From assembly GCF_900095225.1 (NCBI RefSeq), contig NZ_LT607419.1:287493-351492 (forward strand): DNA of 64,000 bases, given 5' to 3'. Under the pieces are notes generated by a model. It saw only the letters and a program-made list of their open reading frames with translations, did no database searches and was not told the origin of the DNA. This document shows, piece by piece, positions 38,193-47,173 of this stretch. A program made the translations under genes and the position numbers. Each line of letters starts with the position of its first letter. The first letter of the stretch is position 1. This DNA comes from Pseudomonas sp. UMAB-08. Its GTDB lineage: Bacteria; Pseudomonadota; Gammaproteobacteria; Pseudomonadales; Pseudomonadaceae.

Positions 38193-41095
38193 TACATGAC
38201 CTCCATGAACATGGCTTCCACCATTGTGCGCACTTCGCCAGCAGTCCCCAGGGTCAGCGCCTGCTGCGCCAACTGCTGCGTCGTACTCAGGTTCCACTCG
38301 CGCACGCAGGCCTTGACCTCGCCAATGCTGCGCGCGCCGACACTCAGCTCATCCACGCCCAGGCCGACCAGGATCGGCACCGCCAACGGGTCCGCCGCCA
38401 GCTCGCCACACACGCCCACCCATTTGCCATGGGCGTGGGCGGCCCGCACGGTGATATCGATCAATTGCAAGACGGCCGGGTGCAAGCCATCGGCCTGCCC
38501 CGACAACGTCGGATGACCCCGGTCGATGGCCAGGGTGTATTGGGTCAAGTCATTGGTGCCCACGCTGAAGAAGTCCACCTCACGGGCCAGCACCGGGGCC
38601 AAGAGTGCCGCCGACGGCACCTCGATCATGATGCCCAGCTGCAAATCTGCGACCGGGATCTCTTCGCGTAACCGCAACGTCATGTCCCGCGCCTGGCGCC
38701 ATTCTTCGACGGTGCCAACCATGGGAAACATGATTCGCAGCGGGCGATTGTCTGCTGCGCGCAACAAAGCGCGTAGCTGGCTTTCCATGATGTGCGGGCG
38801 TTGCAAGGTCAGACGAATCCCGCGCACGCCGAGGAAAGGGTTTTCCTCTTTATCGATCGGCCAGTATGGCAGGGGCTTGTCGCCGCCGACGTCCAGGGTC
38901 CGAACGACCAAAGGCCGCCCGGCGAGCGCATCAAGCACACGGCGGTATTCGACTTCTTGGGTCGCTTCGTCCGGCGCCTGGGTGTGGGCCATGAAAATCA
39001 GTTCGGTGCGCAACAGGCCAATGCCCTCGGCCCCTTGCTCGACCGCAATGGCCGTACTCGCGCTGTCGCCTATATTGGCGAACACCTCCACGGCATGCCC
39101 GTCCCGGGTCAACGCAGGCTCCAGACGCAACGCCGCCGCAGCCTGCAAACGTTGGTCGCGGGTGTCACGTTCTTGCGTGGCGCGCTGCAAGGCCGTCGAA
39201 TCCGGTGCGACACTCAGGCGTCCCCGTTGACCATCCAGCAGCAGCAACGTGCCCGGTTTGATCAGCAAGACCGCATCACCCGCCCCTACCAGCGCCGGAA
39301 TGCCCAAGGCGCGGGCGACAATCGCACTGTGCGCCGTCGCGCCGCCCCGGGCTGTCAGAATGCCCGCCACTCGAGCCGGGTCCAGGCGTGCCACGTCCGA
39401 CGGGCCCACTTCCTCCATCACCAGAATGTAGGGTTGTTCAGGCTCGACCAGGGTCTCGACACCACACAGCTGAGCCAGTACCCGTCGTCCTATGTCACGC
39501 AGATCTGCGGCGCGCTCGGCCAGCAGGGCATCCTGCAACAGCTCCTGTTGCCGTGCGGCGGCGTCAATCACGCCAATCCAGGCCGCTTCCGCGCTTTCGC
39601 CCTGCTCCAGGCGGCTGCCGACTTCATCGGTCAGGCCTGGGTCATCGAGCATTTCCTGGTGGGTGGTGAAAATCTCGCGAATGGCTTTCGCCTGGCTGCG
39701 CTGGATCAGCCCTTCAAGATCCTGGCGGACCTCAGCCAGCGCCCGCTGCAAACGCTCACGCTCGACAGCGAAGGACTCTCCGCGCAGCGGATAATCGAAG
39801 GTCTGCGGCACCTGAATGTGCGCCGGCCCCATGGCGATACCGGGGGCGGCTGCGATGGCCTGAATCAGGCTACCTTCGGCGGGCGCAACCAGACTTGGCC
39901 CCCATGCGTCGACCTCCAGCACGGTGGTGATGACAACATCAACCTCAACGGCCGGAGCTTCCTGTGGCAACGCCTCGACGTCTTCGCCAAGACCTTCTCG
40001 TACGGCGGCGAGTATCGCGGGCAAGGCATCGGCGGCGATGCTCGGTTCAGCAATAAACTCCAGCACCTGACCGCGGCGCGCCCCCAGGCTGAGCAGCTTG
40101 CTCAGGCTCTTGACCGAGACGGCGGCTTCATCGCTGTCGACGATGCGCACCCGAATCTCGCCTTCAAAACCTTTAGCCAATTGCGCGAGGTTCTTCGCCG
40201 GGCGTGCATGCAAGCCATGAGCGTTAGCCAGCGCAATACGCTCACTCGGCCAATCCTGCGGCAGTTCGCCCCCCAATACCGCGAGCACCGCACGGCTGCT
40301 GGTGGCGTGGCCCAATTCGTGGCCACGGCCTTCGATCAGCAGCGCGCATAAACGCTCAAGCAATGCCTGATGGGCCTCGCCCAGGCTGGCGAGACAGAAC
40401 AAACCATTGAGTGGCTGACCCAGAAAGCGAATCGGTTTATCAGGCGTGACAAACGCCAGCCCCGGACGCTTGACCGTCTGCTCGCTGTGCAGCCACCACA
40501 AACCGTCGCCTAGAGGCAGCGCTTCAACCTGTTGCAGCACCGCCGCGAAGCCATTACTGACGCAATCAGCCTTGCGCAACAGCCGCGCGCCACGCCATAC
40601 CAGCTCTTCAAAGTCATCCGCCGACACGCCGAGGCTGATCATCTGCGCATCGAGCGCCAACTCCTGTGGCGCACCCTGAAGTAATTTCAGCAACGCCTCG
40701 GGGCTCTTCGCCCGACGCAACGCTTCGCCCAGATCGGTTTCGCCCAATGCACGCGTGAGCAATTGCAGCAAACGCAGATGCTCGTCGGATTTGGCGGCTA
40801 TACCTATGGCCAGATAAACCATCTGCCCGTCGCCCCAGTCCACGCCCTCGGGGAACTGCAGCAAGCGCACGCCGGTGGCGAAGACCAGGTCACGGGTTTC
40901 GGGAGTACCGTGAGGAATGGCGATGCCCTGGCCCAGAAAGGTCGAGCCTTGCGCTTCGCGGCCCTGCAAACCCTCAAGGTAGCCCTCGGCAACCAGTCCA
41001 TCGGCAACCAGCTTGCCGGCAAGCAGGTGCAATGCGGCGGACTTATCCACAGCCGTCTGGGCCATGGATATTTGCTCTACGGTGAGTTCGAGCAT
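38192..41095 (-). CDS. fruB: Multiphosphoryl transfer protein (EIIA-HPr-EI) for fructose
   Basis: Polyprotein of 967 residues that carries phosphate from PEP to FruA. Domains: EIIA-Fru (1-145, phospho-His62 in GIAIPHGTP), a middle domain (about 150-260), HPr (about 285-370, phospho-His296 in AHGLHARPA), then EI (about 415-950, phospho-His589 in GGATAHSAIVAR; PEP-binding TNDLTQYTLAIDRGHP). The middle domain resembles a second, degenerate EIIA: DGLWWLHSEQ aligns with the active-site stretch and keeps a His (203). Start ATG 41095 has an AAGGAG site. The mRNA leader has an AACAAGAA motif of the Hfq/Crc type at 41130-41137. Confidence 0.96.
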   Translation of the reverse strand: MLELTVEQISMAQTAVDKSAALHLLAGKLVADGLVAEGYLEGLQGREAQGSTFLGQGIAIPHGTPETRDLVFATGVRLLQFPEGVDWGDGQMVYLAIGIAAKSDEHLRLLQLLTRALGETDLGEALRRAKSPEALLKLLQGAPQELALDAQMISLGVSADDFEELVWRGARLLRKADCVSNGFAAVLQQVEALPLGDGLWWLHSEQTVKRPGLAFVTPDKPIRFLGQPLNGLFCLASLGEAHQALLERLCALLIEGRGHELGHATSSRAVLAVLGGELPQDWPSERIALANAHGLHARPAKNLAQLAKGFEGEIRVRIVDSDEAAVSVKSLSKLLSLGARRGQVLEFIAEPSIAADALPAILAAVREGLGEDVEALPQEAPAVEVDVVITTVLEVDAWGPSLVAPAEGSLIQAIAAAPGIAMGPAHIQVPQTFDYPLRGESFAVERERLQRALAEVRQDLEGLIQRSQAKAIREIFTTHQEMLDDPGLTDEVGSRLEQGESAEAAWIGVIDAAARQQELLQDALLAERAADLRDIGRRVLAQLCGVETLVEPEQPYILVMEEVGPSDVARLDPARVAGILTARGGATAHSAIVARALGIPALVGAGDAVLLIKPGTLLLLDGQRGRLSVAPDSTALQRATQERDTRDQRLQAAAALRLEPALTRDGHAVEVFANIGDSASTAIAVEQGAEGIGLLRTELIFMAHTQAPDEATQEVEYRRVLDALAGRPLVVRTLDVGGDKPLPYWPIDKEENPFLGVRGIRLTLQRPHIMESQLRALLRAADNRPLRIMFPMVGTVEEWRQARDMTLRLREEIPVADLQLGIMIEVPSAALLAPVLAREVDFFSVGTNDLTQYTLAIDRGHPTLSGQADGLHPAVLQLIDITVRAAHAHGKWVGVCGELAADPLAVPILVGLGVDELSVGARSIGEVKACVREWNLSTTQQLAQQALTLGTAGEVRTMVEAMFMEVM

Positions 41096-41495
41096 GCCTT
41101 TCTCCTTTGTAGCGCCGTTGGGCGCTTGCTTCTTGTTTTAGGAACCGATGAACAAGAACTGGGTGAATTGAACGACAGCTTAGGCGATGAAGGGATAACT
41201 GTCTGACAGTCCTGTGTTGTAGATTACGGCAGAAAAATTGTCTTGCTGAATCGTTTAATCTATCAAGTCAGGCACGTTACTCGATAATCTGCTGTCGTTG
41301 AAGTCCAACCGTCAGATGGTGGGCGGAAGTTTTTTCAAGGCACCCCTGAAAAAGCTGGGGGGCTTTATGAGGGGTGATGACCTCGTGAGCGAATAAATTC
41401 GCGAAAGCGCCCTACCAGACGCAAAACATTCACCAGGCAATATAGAATTTCCACACAGATCGGCGCGCACACAAACAACGAAAGGAATTCTCGGT
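41096..41495. promoter_or_regulatory. Divergent control region fruB / fruR
   Basis: 400 bases without a gene. On the minus side: fruB ribosome site, a GCGCC-GTTG-GGCGC hairpin (41111-41124), the AACAAGAA motif (41130-41137, minus strand) that fits the Hfq/Crc catabolite-repression target pattern AAnAAnAA, and then the fruB promoter with its FruR operator (listed separately). On the plus side: an AAGGA ribosome site before the TTG start of fruR. Between 41300 and 41450 I see only an unremarkable stretch with a weak C/G-rich inverted segment. Confidence 0.6.
41237..41266 (-). promoter_or_regulatory. fruBKA promoter with FruR (Cra) operator in the spacer
   Basis: Read on the minus strand: -35 TTGATA (41261-41266), 18-base spacer, -10 GACAAT (41237-41242). 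The spacer at 41245-41260 holds GCTGAATCGTTTAA (read on the plus strand), which matches all 14 positions of the enterobacterial Cra consensus RSTGAAWCSNTHHW. An operator between -35 and -10 predicts simple repression relieved by fructose 1-phosphate. It is 150 bases upstream of fruB and about 235 bases upstream of fruR, so it could also affect fruR. Confidence 0.75.
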
Positions 41496-42491
41496 TTGAA
41501 ACTCACTGATATTGCCCGTCTGGCCGGTGTTTCCGTTACGACCGCCAGCTATGTGATCAACGGCAAGGCCGAACAGCAGCGCATCAGCAGCGCTACGGTC
41601 GAGCGCGTGCGCAAAGTGGTCGAGGAACATGACTTCCGCCCCAACCCGCAGGCCGCCGGTTTGCGCAGCCGCCACACCCGCACCCTCGGCTTTATCCTGC
41701 CGGACCTGGAAAACCCCAGCTACGCCTGCATCGCCAAAGCGCTGGAGCAAGGCGCCCGCGCCTACGGCTATCAACTGCTGATCGCCAGCTCCGATGATGC
41801 GCCTGCCAGCGAGCTGCAATTGTTACAGCTGTTTCGCGCCCGGCGCTGCGATGCCCTGTTCGTCGCCAGCTGCCTGCCAGACAGCAATGACAGCTACCGC
41901 GAACTGCAGAAAGCCGGATTGCCGATCATCGCCATCGACCGGGAAATGGACGCCACGCACTTTTGCTCAGTGGTCAGTGACGACCATGAGGCCAGCCTGC
42001 AACTTACGCGCAGCCTGCTCAAGCCGCTGCCACGACACATTGCGCTGATCGGTGCGCGTCCTGAGCTCAGTATCAGCCGCGCCCGCGCCTCGGGCTTTCA
42101 ACACGCGCTCGAAGGCTTCAAGGGCGCGGTGATGCTCGAACAGGGCGAGGCCTTCAGCCGTGCCTGTGGTCTGCGCCTGGCCGGCGACTTGCTCGAACGG
42201 CTCGGGTATTTACCCGATGCGTTGGTCACCACTTCATATGTGCTGTTGCAGGGTGTTTTCGACCTGCTGCAACACCACGCGCTCAACCCCGCACACTTGC
42301 ACTTGGGCACGTTCGGCGACACGCAGTTGCTGGATTTTTTACCCCTGCCGGTCAACGCTATGGCCCAGCAGCATCACCTGATCGCCGAGAAAGCACTGGC
42401 CCTGGCGCTGGCGGCCATCGAGAAAGATGACTACCAACCCGGCGTCCATGCCATCGCGCGGACATTCAAGCAGCGGATTCACGAGGCCTGA
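41496..42491 (+). CDS. fruR: LacI-family fructose operon regulator FruR/Cra
   Basis: 331-residue LacI/GalR repressor. The helix-turn-helix starts at once (MKLTDIARLAGVSVTTASYV), the hinge follows, then the periplasmic-binding-like effector domain. The start codon is TTG at 41496 with an AAGGA site upstream; the family N-terminus begins exactly here, so no ATG is missed. Placed divergently from fruBKA, it should repress that operon in the absence of fructose 1-phosphate. In Pseudomonas, Cra has a much narrower role than in enteric bacteria. Confidence 0.94.
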   Translation: MKLTDIARLAGVSVTTASYVINGKAEQQRISSATVERVRKVVEEHDFRPNPQAAGLRSRHTRTLGFILPDLENPSYACIAKALEQGARAYGYQLLIASSDDAPASELQLLQLFRARRCDALFVASCLPDSNDSYRELQKAGLPIIAIDREMDATHFCSVVSDDHEASLQLTRSLLKPLPRHIALIGARPELSISRARASGFQHALEGFKGAVMLEQGEAFSRACGLRLAGDLLERLGYLPDALVTTSYVLLQGVFDLLQHHALNPAHLHLGTFGDTQLLDFLPLPVNAMAQQHHLIAEKALALALAAIEKDDYQPGVHAIARTFKQRIHEA

Positions 42492-42493
42492 GC

Positions 42494-43297
42494 ATGACGC
42501 TGATCGACACCCACACCCACCTGGATTTCCCGGATTTCGACGCGGATCGCCAGACGGTCCTGGCCAATTGTCGGGCCACGGGTGTGCAACGGTTGGTGGT
42601 GCTGGGCGTGTATCAGCGCAATTGGCAACGCGTGTGGGACCTGGTGCAAAGCGATGCAGGACTGTACGCCGCGTTCGGCCTGCATCCTGTGTACATCGAT
42701 GAACATCGTCCCGAGCACCTGACGGAGCTGGGCGACTGGCTGACACGCCTGAAGGGCCATCGACACGTTTGCGCAGTCGGTGAAATCGGCCTGGATTATT
42801 ACCTCGAAACCCTGGACCGCGAGCGCCAGCAAGCCCTTTTCGAGGCGCAACTGCAACTGGCGGACGACTTCAAACTGCCCGCCCTGCTGCATGTGCGGCG
42901 CAGCCATGCACAGGTGATTGCCACGCTCAAACGCTACAAATTGCAACGTAGCGGGATCATCCACGCCTTTGCCGGCAGTCGGGAAGAGGCACGGGAATAC
43001 ATCAAGTTGGGGTTCAAGCTTGGCCTGGGCGGTGCCGCGACCTGGCCGCAAGCACTGCGCATGCACCGGGTCATCGCCGACCTGCCGCTGGACAGTGTGG
43101 TGCTGGAAACCGACGCGCCGGACATGCCCCCATCGATGTACCCGAACCAGCGCAACAGCCCGGAGCACCTGCCCGATATTTGCCGGGTGGTCGCGGAATT
43201 GATGGGCGTGCGCGCCGACGAACTGGCCGACGCCAGCACCCGTAATGCGTGCGAATTGTTCAACTGGGAATCAGCGGCGACTCCCGTTGCTGGCTGA
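42494..43297 (+). CDS. TatD-family metal-dependent hydrolase
   Basis: 267-residue TIM-barrel nuclease of the TatD family. Metal ligands are visible in DTHTHLDFPDF (positions 4-14), AVGEIGLDYY, LPALLHVRRSHAQ, IIHAFAGSREEA and ETDAPDMPP. E. coli TatD has 3'-5' exonuclease activity linked to DNA repair; YjjV and YcfH are paralogues, so the exact role is open. It begins 2 bases after fruR, so it is likely co-transcribed with the regulator, and ends 6 bases from the convergent chemoreceptor gene. Confidence 0.9.
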   Translation: MTLIDTHTHLDFPDFDADRQTVLANCRATGVQRLVVLGVYQRNWQRVWDLVQSDAGLYAAFGLHPVYIDEHRPEHLTELGDWLTRLKGHRHVCAVGEIGLDYYLETLDRERQQALFEAQLQLADDFKLPALLHVRRSHAQVIATLKRYKLQRSGIIHAFAGSREEAREYIKLGFKLGLGGAATWPQALRMHRVIADLPLDSVVLETDAPDMPPSMYPNQRNSPEHLPDICRVVAELMGVRADELADASTRNACELFNWESAATPVAG

Positions 43298-43303
43298 ATA
43301 CCC

Positions 43304-45334
43304 TCAGACCCGAAACGCGCTGATCAGCTGTTTCAACTCCACCACCTGCGCGGACAGTTGACGGCTGGCGTGCTCAGTCTGATTCGCGCCCTCAGCCGTA
43401 CGCTCGCCAGCGCGATTGATCTCGACGATGTTTCGATCAATGTCGTGGGCGACCGCCGTCTGCTGCTCAACGGCTGTCGCAATCTGCTGGTTCTGATCGA
43501 CGATCATGCCCACCGCGCCAAGGATATTTTCCAGCGCCCGCTGGACCTTTTCCGATTGGCCCACCGTGCCGTTGGCCACCTCATGACTGACGCCCATGGC
43601 CTTGACGGCCGCGCCCACGCCACCTTGCAACCTGGCGATCATTTGTTCAATTTCTTCGGTGGACTGTTGGGTGCGTTTGGCGAGGGTGCGCACCTCATCG
43701 GCGACCACCGCAAACCCTCGACCTTGCTCACCCGCACGCGCAGCCTCGATGGCAGCGTTGAGCGCCAGCAGGTTGGTTTGTTCTGCAATGCTTTTGATCA
43801 CGTCCAGCACACGGCTGATCGACGCGCTGTCATTGGCCAGCTGATTGATCACCAGCACCGACTGATCAATCTCACTGGCGAGCCGGGCAATGCTGCCCTG
43901 CTGTGATTCGACCAGGCCACGGCCACTCACCGTTTCCTGATTGACACTGTGCGCACTGCTCACCGCCGCTGCCGCACTGCGCGCGACTTCCAGCGCGGTC
44001 GCCGACATCTGATTCATCGCGGTGGCAACCTGCTCGATCTGGCTGCGCTGCCCCGCCACTGCCTGATTACTGACCGCCGATACCGACTCTACCTGGCTGG
44101 CCTGACGCTCGACCTCGACAACGGTTTGGCCCACCCGCTCGATCAGGTCATGAATTTTCATCACGGTGCCATTAAATACCATGCCCAGTTCGCCCAACTC
44201 GTCGCGGCTATCAGCCTTGAAACTGGCGGTCATGTCGCCCGCAGCGACTTTGTCCATCACGGCACCCAGTCGTTTCAACGTCGTCCGGGTCGACGCATAG
44301 AAACCGCCGTACAGGTAAAAGATCAGGAAAAAGACCACGGCCAGCGCGGTCACCAGCAACATCATGTGCGAGCGGTTCTGCACCAGTCGCCCTTGCAGTT
44401 CCTGATTGAGAAACCCCAGGGTGGCATCATTCAGTTGATAGGTTTGCGCCATCAGCCCGGTGGTGTGCTGATAGAATTTCTGCCACGGCATATCCAGCGT
44501 ATCGGCCGAGACCACCTGTTCTTCGAACAGCTCACTGCTTTGTTTGAGTGTTCCCAGGCTGGCCTTGGCCAACGCCTCAAGTGCCTTGCGCACGGCAGGA
44601 CTGGCGTCCAGGGCATCTTGCAGTTTCAAACCGTAATCGGCCTGAAGTTTTTCCAGATTCTGCAACAGCTCATCGAAGCGGGTACTCGCCGATGAATTAA
44701 GCACGCCCTGGCCCAACGAATACGAGCCCATGGCGCGACCGTCGCCAATCATCTGCGTCACCATCGGGGTCACACTGGTGACCAGCTCGATCAGTTGCCG
44801 CACATCGCTGCTGTCGTCCTGGCTGAGTCCAGCCTGGCTGGCAATGACTTTGCTGAAGGTCTGAGCCTTGTTCAGCAGTTTTTCCATCAAGGCGCTTTTG
44901 TTTTGCAACGACGACTCGCCCTGCTGCGCCTTGAAGTCAGCGATCAGTTCGTCCCGTTTAGTGTTGAACGCAGCGACCTGAACGACGTCTGTCGTCAGCG
45001 GCGTCAGGCTTTGCAAGGTGTTGAGCAGCGTGGCTTCCAGGGCGCTGATCTGCGCCTCGAGTTCCGCGGCTTGCACGGACTGGCCAAGAATGGCGTTGAT
45101 CTCGACCAGATCGGTCAGGGTTTCCAGGTCCCGGCGCAGGGACAGACTGGTCCCCAGCAACTCAAGGCTTTCCAGCTCGGTACGGGTACCGACCAGCTCG
45201 TGATACGCATCACGCACCAGATAAAAATTGGTGACCAGCATGGGCAGGAAAAACAGGATGCTGATGAGGGTGAACTTCATCGCGAAGCTCAGACGGTTCA
45301 TCAACGCGATTGCCGGGTACAAAAGGCTCTTCAC
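43304..45334 (-). CDS. Methyl-accepting chemotaxis protein
   Basis: 676-residue chemoreceptor: first membrane helix at about 17-40, a large helical periplasmic ligand domain (about 42-325), second helix at about 328-348, a HAMP domain ([17 protein letters not shown]) and a cytoplasmic signalling domain with the conserved tip [35 protein letters not shown]. The ligand domain is all-alpha and about 285 residues, too long for a simple four-helix bundle and without Cache features; a double helical module is possible. I recall a chemoreceptor beside ampE in P. aeruginosa too. Ligand unknown. Confidence 0.92.
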   Translation of the reverse strand: MKSLLYPAIALMNRLSFAMKFTLISILFFLPMLVTNFYLVRDAYHELVGTRTELESLELLGTSLSLRRDLETLTDLVEINAILGQSVQAAELEAQISALEATLLNTLQSLTPLTTDVVQVAAFNTKRDELIADFKAQQGESSLQNKSALMEKLLNKAQTFSKVIASQAGLSQDDSSDVRQLIELVTSVTPMVTQMIGDGRAMGSYSLGQGVLNSSASTRFDELLQNLEKLQADYGLKLQDALDASPAVRKALEALAKASLGTLKQSSELFEEQVVSADTLDMPWQKFYQHTTGLMAQTYQLNDATLGFLNQELQGRLVQNRSHMMLLVTALAVVFFLIFYLYGGFYASTRTTLKRLGAVMDKVAAGDMTASFKADSRDELGELGMVFNGTVMKIHDLIERVGQTVVEVERQASQVESVSAVSNQAVAGQRSQIEQVATAMNQMSATALEVARSAAAAVSSAHSVNQETVSGRGLVESQQGSIARLASEIDQSVLVINQLANDSASISRVLDVIKSIAEQTNLLALNAAIEAARAGEQGRGFAVVADEVRTLAKRTQQSTEEIEQMIARLQGGVGAAVKAMGVSHEVANGTVGQSEKVQRALENILGAVGMIVDQNQQIATAVEQQTAVAHDIDRNIVEINRAGERTAEGANQTEHASRQLSAQVVELKQLISAFRV

Positions 45335-45490
45335 AAGAAGTCTCCCTTTTCTTTTATTTTTATTGGGTGCCGCGAGTCATCCAAATAGCGCAAAGCCACT
45401 ATTTAGCGATATGACCTGTATACCTGATATCGACTGGGGGTTTTGTAACTAAAGGTAAACGCGACAGCGCGGCGTCGCAGACCAGACGGC

Positions 45491-45592
45491 GTGATCTACC
45501 TGCCGCCCCTAGATCCAGATCATGACTATAGGGTCAAACCCAAACCTGTCGGAAGCCCGTGCCGGGCTTATTCGCAGACAAGTCAGCTCCCA
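45491..45592. repeat. Dispersed repeat, copy 1
   Basis: About 100 bases that recur in inverted orientation at 63807-63909 with roughly nine differences by eye. It contains a small perfect palindrome AGCCCG-TGC-CGGGCT and ends in a REP-like arm (TCGCAGACAAGTCAGCTCC). The opposite arm seen in copy 2 is missing or heavily diverged here. It occupies the gap between ampE and the chemoreceptor gene; no coding potential. Confidence 0.8.
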
Positions 45593-45626
45593 CGCCTTGA
45601 ACTGCGCCCAAAATGTTGGTCGTTGA

Positions 45627-46463
45627 TCAGACCAGCAACGTCCACAAGGCAAAGCCTGCATACCAGACTATCGCTGAGCGCAGCAGCAGTTCCCAGAGCG
45701 CATCGAGGCTGGCAACGCCATCGGCGCCCACCACCGGTGCGGGTATTTCGCCCGCTACCCGACCGATTTTCGTGACCAACTGGGCCGCACTGATGTTCCA
45801 GTTGAGCAGCTCATGCAGCATCACTCGGGTGACGGCGACAAAGTTGCCGACCAACGCAAAACTGGCGGCCAGCAAACGCACCGGCACCCAATCGAAAGCA
45901 TGCCGCAATTGCCCGGCACGCTCGATCAATGCAGGGGTTTTCCCGTGTTCAGCGGCCAGGGCCAACAGCCGATAGCTCAGGGCCGCAACCGGGCCAAGCA
46001 GGAAATACCAGAAGATCACCGCAAAGAAGCTTTGATAGGCCTGCCACAGCAAATAACCCTGAACGCCTTCGAGCAGTTCCTCGCTGTTATCAGCGACCAC
46101 CCTCATGTCGCGCTCCGCTACATGGCTGCCAGCCTGTTCGTCGCCTCTGCGCCAGGCATCGCGAAAGGGTCCCAATGCGGCCAACAGGTCGCCGCGCCCC
46201 AAGCTGTAGATCAACACCAGCAGGTGCACCGGAAACGCCAGCCAGCCATACGCCACCGACTGCAGCACAATCAACACCAGCGCCAGCAGCAACACCGGCA
46301 ACAGCACCATCAACGCCAGGATCAGCCAGGGCCGGGTGCTCATGCGTGGGCCGGCTTCCATTTTGGCCAACTCCCGCAGCCACACGCCGTCACGCTGAAC
46401 GCGCTGACGCAGGGCCGAAAACTTCTCTATCCAGACTGCCAGCAGTAACACCAGAAAACTCAT
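45627..46463 (-). CDS. ampE: Regulatory signalling modulator AmpE
   Basis: 278-residue inner-membrane protein (about four hydrophobic segments) of the AmpE/CobD-like family, encoded downstream of ampD. It is annotated as a sensor or modulator in beta-lactamase induction, but its molecular activity is not settled. The starting MSFLVLLLAVWIEKF and the QSVAYGWLAFPVHLLVLIYSLGRGD segment are typical. It follows ampD with a 15-base gap, giving the ampD-ampE operon. Confidence 0.93.
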   Translation of the reverse strand: MSFLVLLLAVWIEKFSALRQRVQRDGVWLRELAKMEAGPRMSTRPWLILALMVLLPVLLLALVLIVLQSVAYGWLAFPVHLLVLIYSLGRGDLLAALGPFRDAWRRGDEQAGSHVAERDMRVVADNSEELLEGVQGYLLWQAYQSFFAVIFWYFLLGPVAALSYRLLALAAEHGKTPALIERAGQLRHAFDWVPVRLLAASFALVGNFVAVTRVMLHELLNWNISAAQLVTKIGRVAGEIPAPVVGADGVASLDALWELLLRSAIVWYAGFALWTLLV

Positions 46464-46478
46464 TACCTGTCCCTCACT

Positions 46479-47027
46479 TCAATCCTGCAAAGCAGCTCGA
46501 TAACGCGCCCAGTCAAAACAGGGGCCCGGATCGGTCTTGCGCCCTGGGGCAATATCGCTATGGCCACAGATTCGCTGCGTGGTGATGCTCGAAAACGTCG
46601 TCTGCAACTGCCGGGTCAACTCGATCAGCGCAGCATATTGGGCGTCGGTGAACGGCACATCATCGGTGCCCTCCAGCTCGATCCCGATGGAAAAATCATT
46701 GCACGTCTCACGCCCTTCGAAGCTGGACACACCGGCATGCCAGGCGCGGTCCAGACAGGAAACAAACTGAGTGACCACCCCGTCTCGCTCGATCAAAAAA
46801 TGCGCCGACACGCGCAAATCAGCAATACCCGCAAAATAGGGGTGTTCTGTGACATCCAGTTGATTCTGAAAAAACGCCTGAACTTTGCCGGTTTTGAACT
46901 GAGCGGGCGGCAAGCTGATGTTGTGGATCACCAGCAGCGAAATTTCAGCGTCGGGTCGCGCATTGAAATTGGGCGACGGGCAGTGATGCGCGCCGTGGCA
47001 CCAACCGCTTGCGGAGTCCAGCTGCAT
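46479..47027 (-). CDS. ampD: 1,6-anhydro-N-acetylmuramyl-L-alanine amidase AmpD
   Basis: Cytoplasmic zinc amidase that cleaves anhydromuropeptides during wall recycling; loss in Pseudomonas derepresses AmpC beta-lactamase. The 182-residue protein has zinc ligands His35 (VIHNISLPP), His156 (GHSDIAPGRKTDPG) and Asp166, and the conserved FSIGIELEG. ATG at 47027 gives the usual start MQLDSASGW; the longer frame upstream is not family-like. Intact here, so no sign of an AmpC-derepressed genotype. Confidence 0.95.
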   Translation of the reverse strand: MQLDSASGWCHGAHHCPSPNFNARPDAEISLLVIHNISLPPAQFKTGKVQAFFQNQLDVTEHPYFAGIADLRVSAHFLIERDGVVTQFVSCLDRAWHAGVSSFEGRETCNDFSIGIELEGTDDVPFTDAQYAALIELTRQLQTTFSSITTQRICGHSDIAPGRKTDPGPCFDWARYRAALQD

Positions 47028-47117
47028 GAAGGGTTCCCTGAACAGACGAATCGATGGGCACAAGTATGCCCTCGATAAGGGGAAGTGGGGCAGCAATATT
47101 CAGTGTCTGAACATGCC

Positions 47118-47139
47118 TCGCGAATGAGTTCGCGCCCAC
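47118..47139. repeat. Single REP sequence
   Basis: A REP-like element with a CGCGAA-TGAG-TTCGCG stem and the GCGCCCAC tail, read inverted as GTGGGCGCGAACTC. It lies upstream of ampD next to a second hairpin. Confidence 0.6.
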
Positions 47140-47140
47140 A

Positions 47141-47166
47141 GCCTGCACAGAAGGCCTGTGTCAGGC
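47141..47166 (-). terminator. Hairpin downstream of the DUF1631 gene
   Basis: GCCTGCACAG at 47141-47150 pairs with CTGTGTCAGGC at 47156-47166 with one bulged base and a 5-base loop. It begins 7 bases beyond the DUF1631 stop, so it is the likely transcript end; a T run is absent. Confidence 0.55.
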
Positions 47167-47173
47167 AGACAGG

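Noticed and set aside
38792..40351. 519-codon plus-strand open frame inside fruB
   Set aside because: Shadow of fruB; composition follows the third-codon bias of the real gene.
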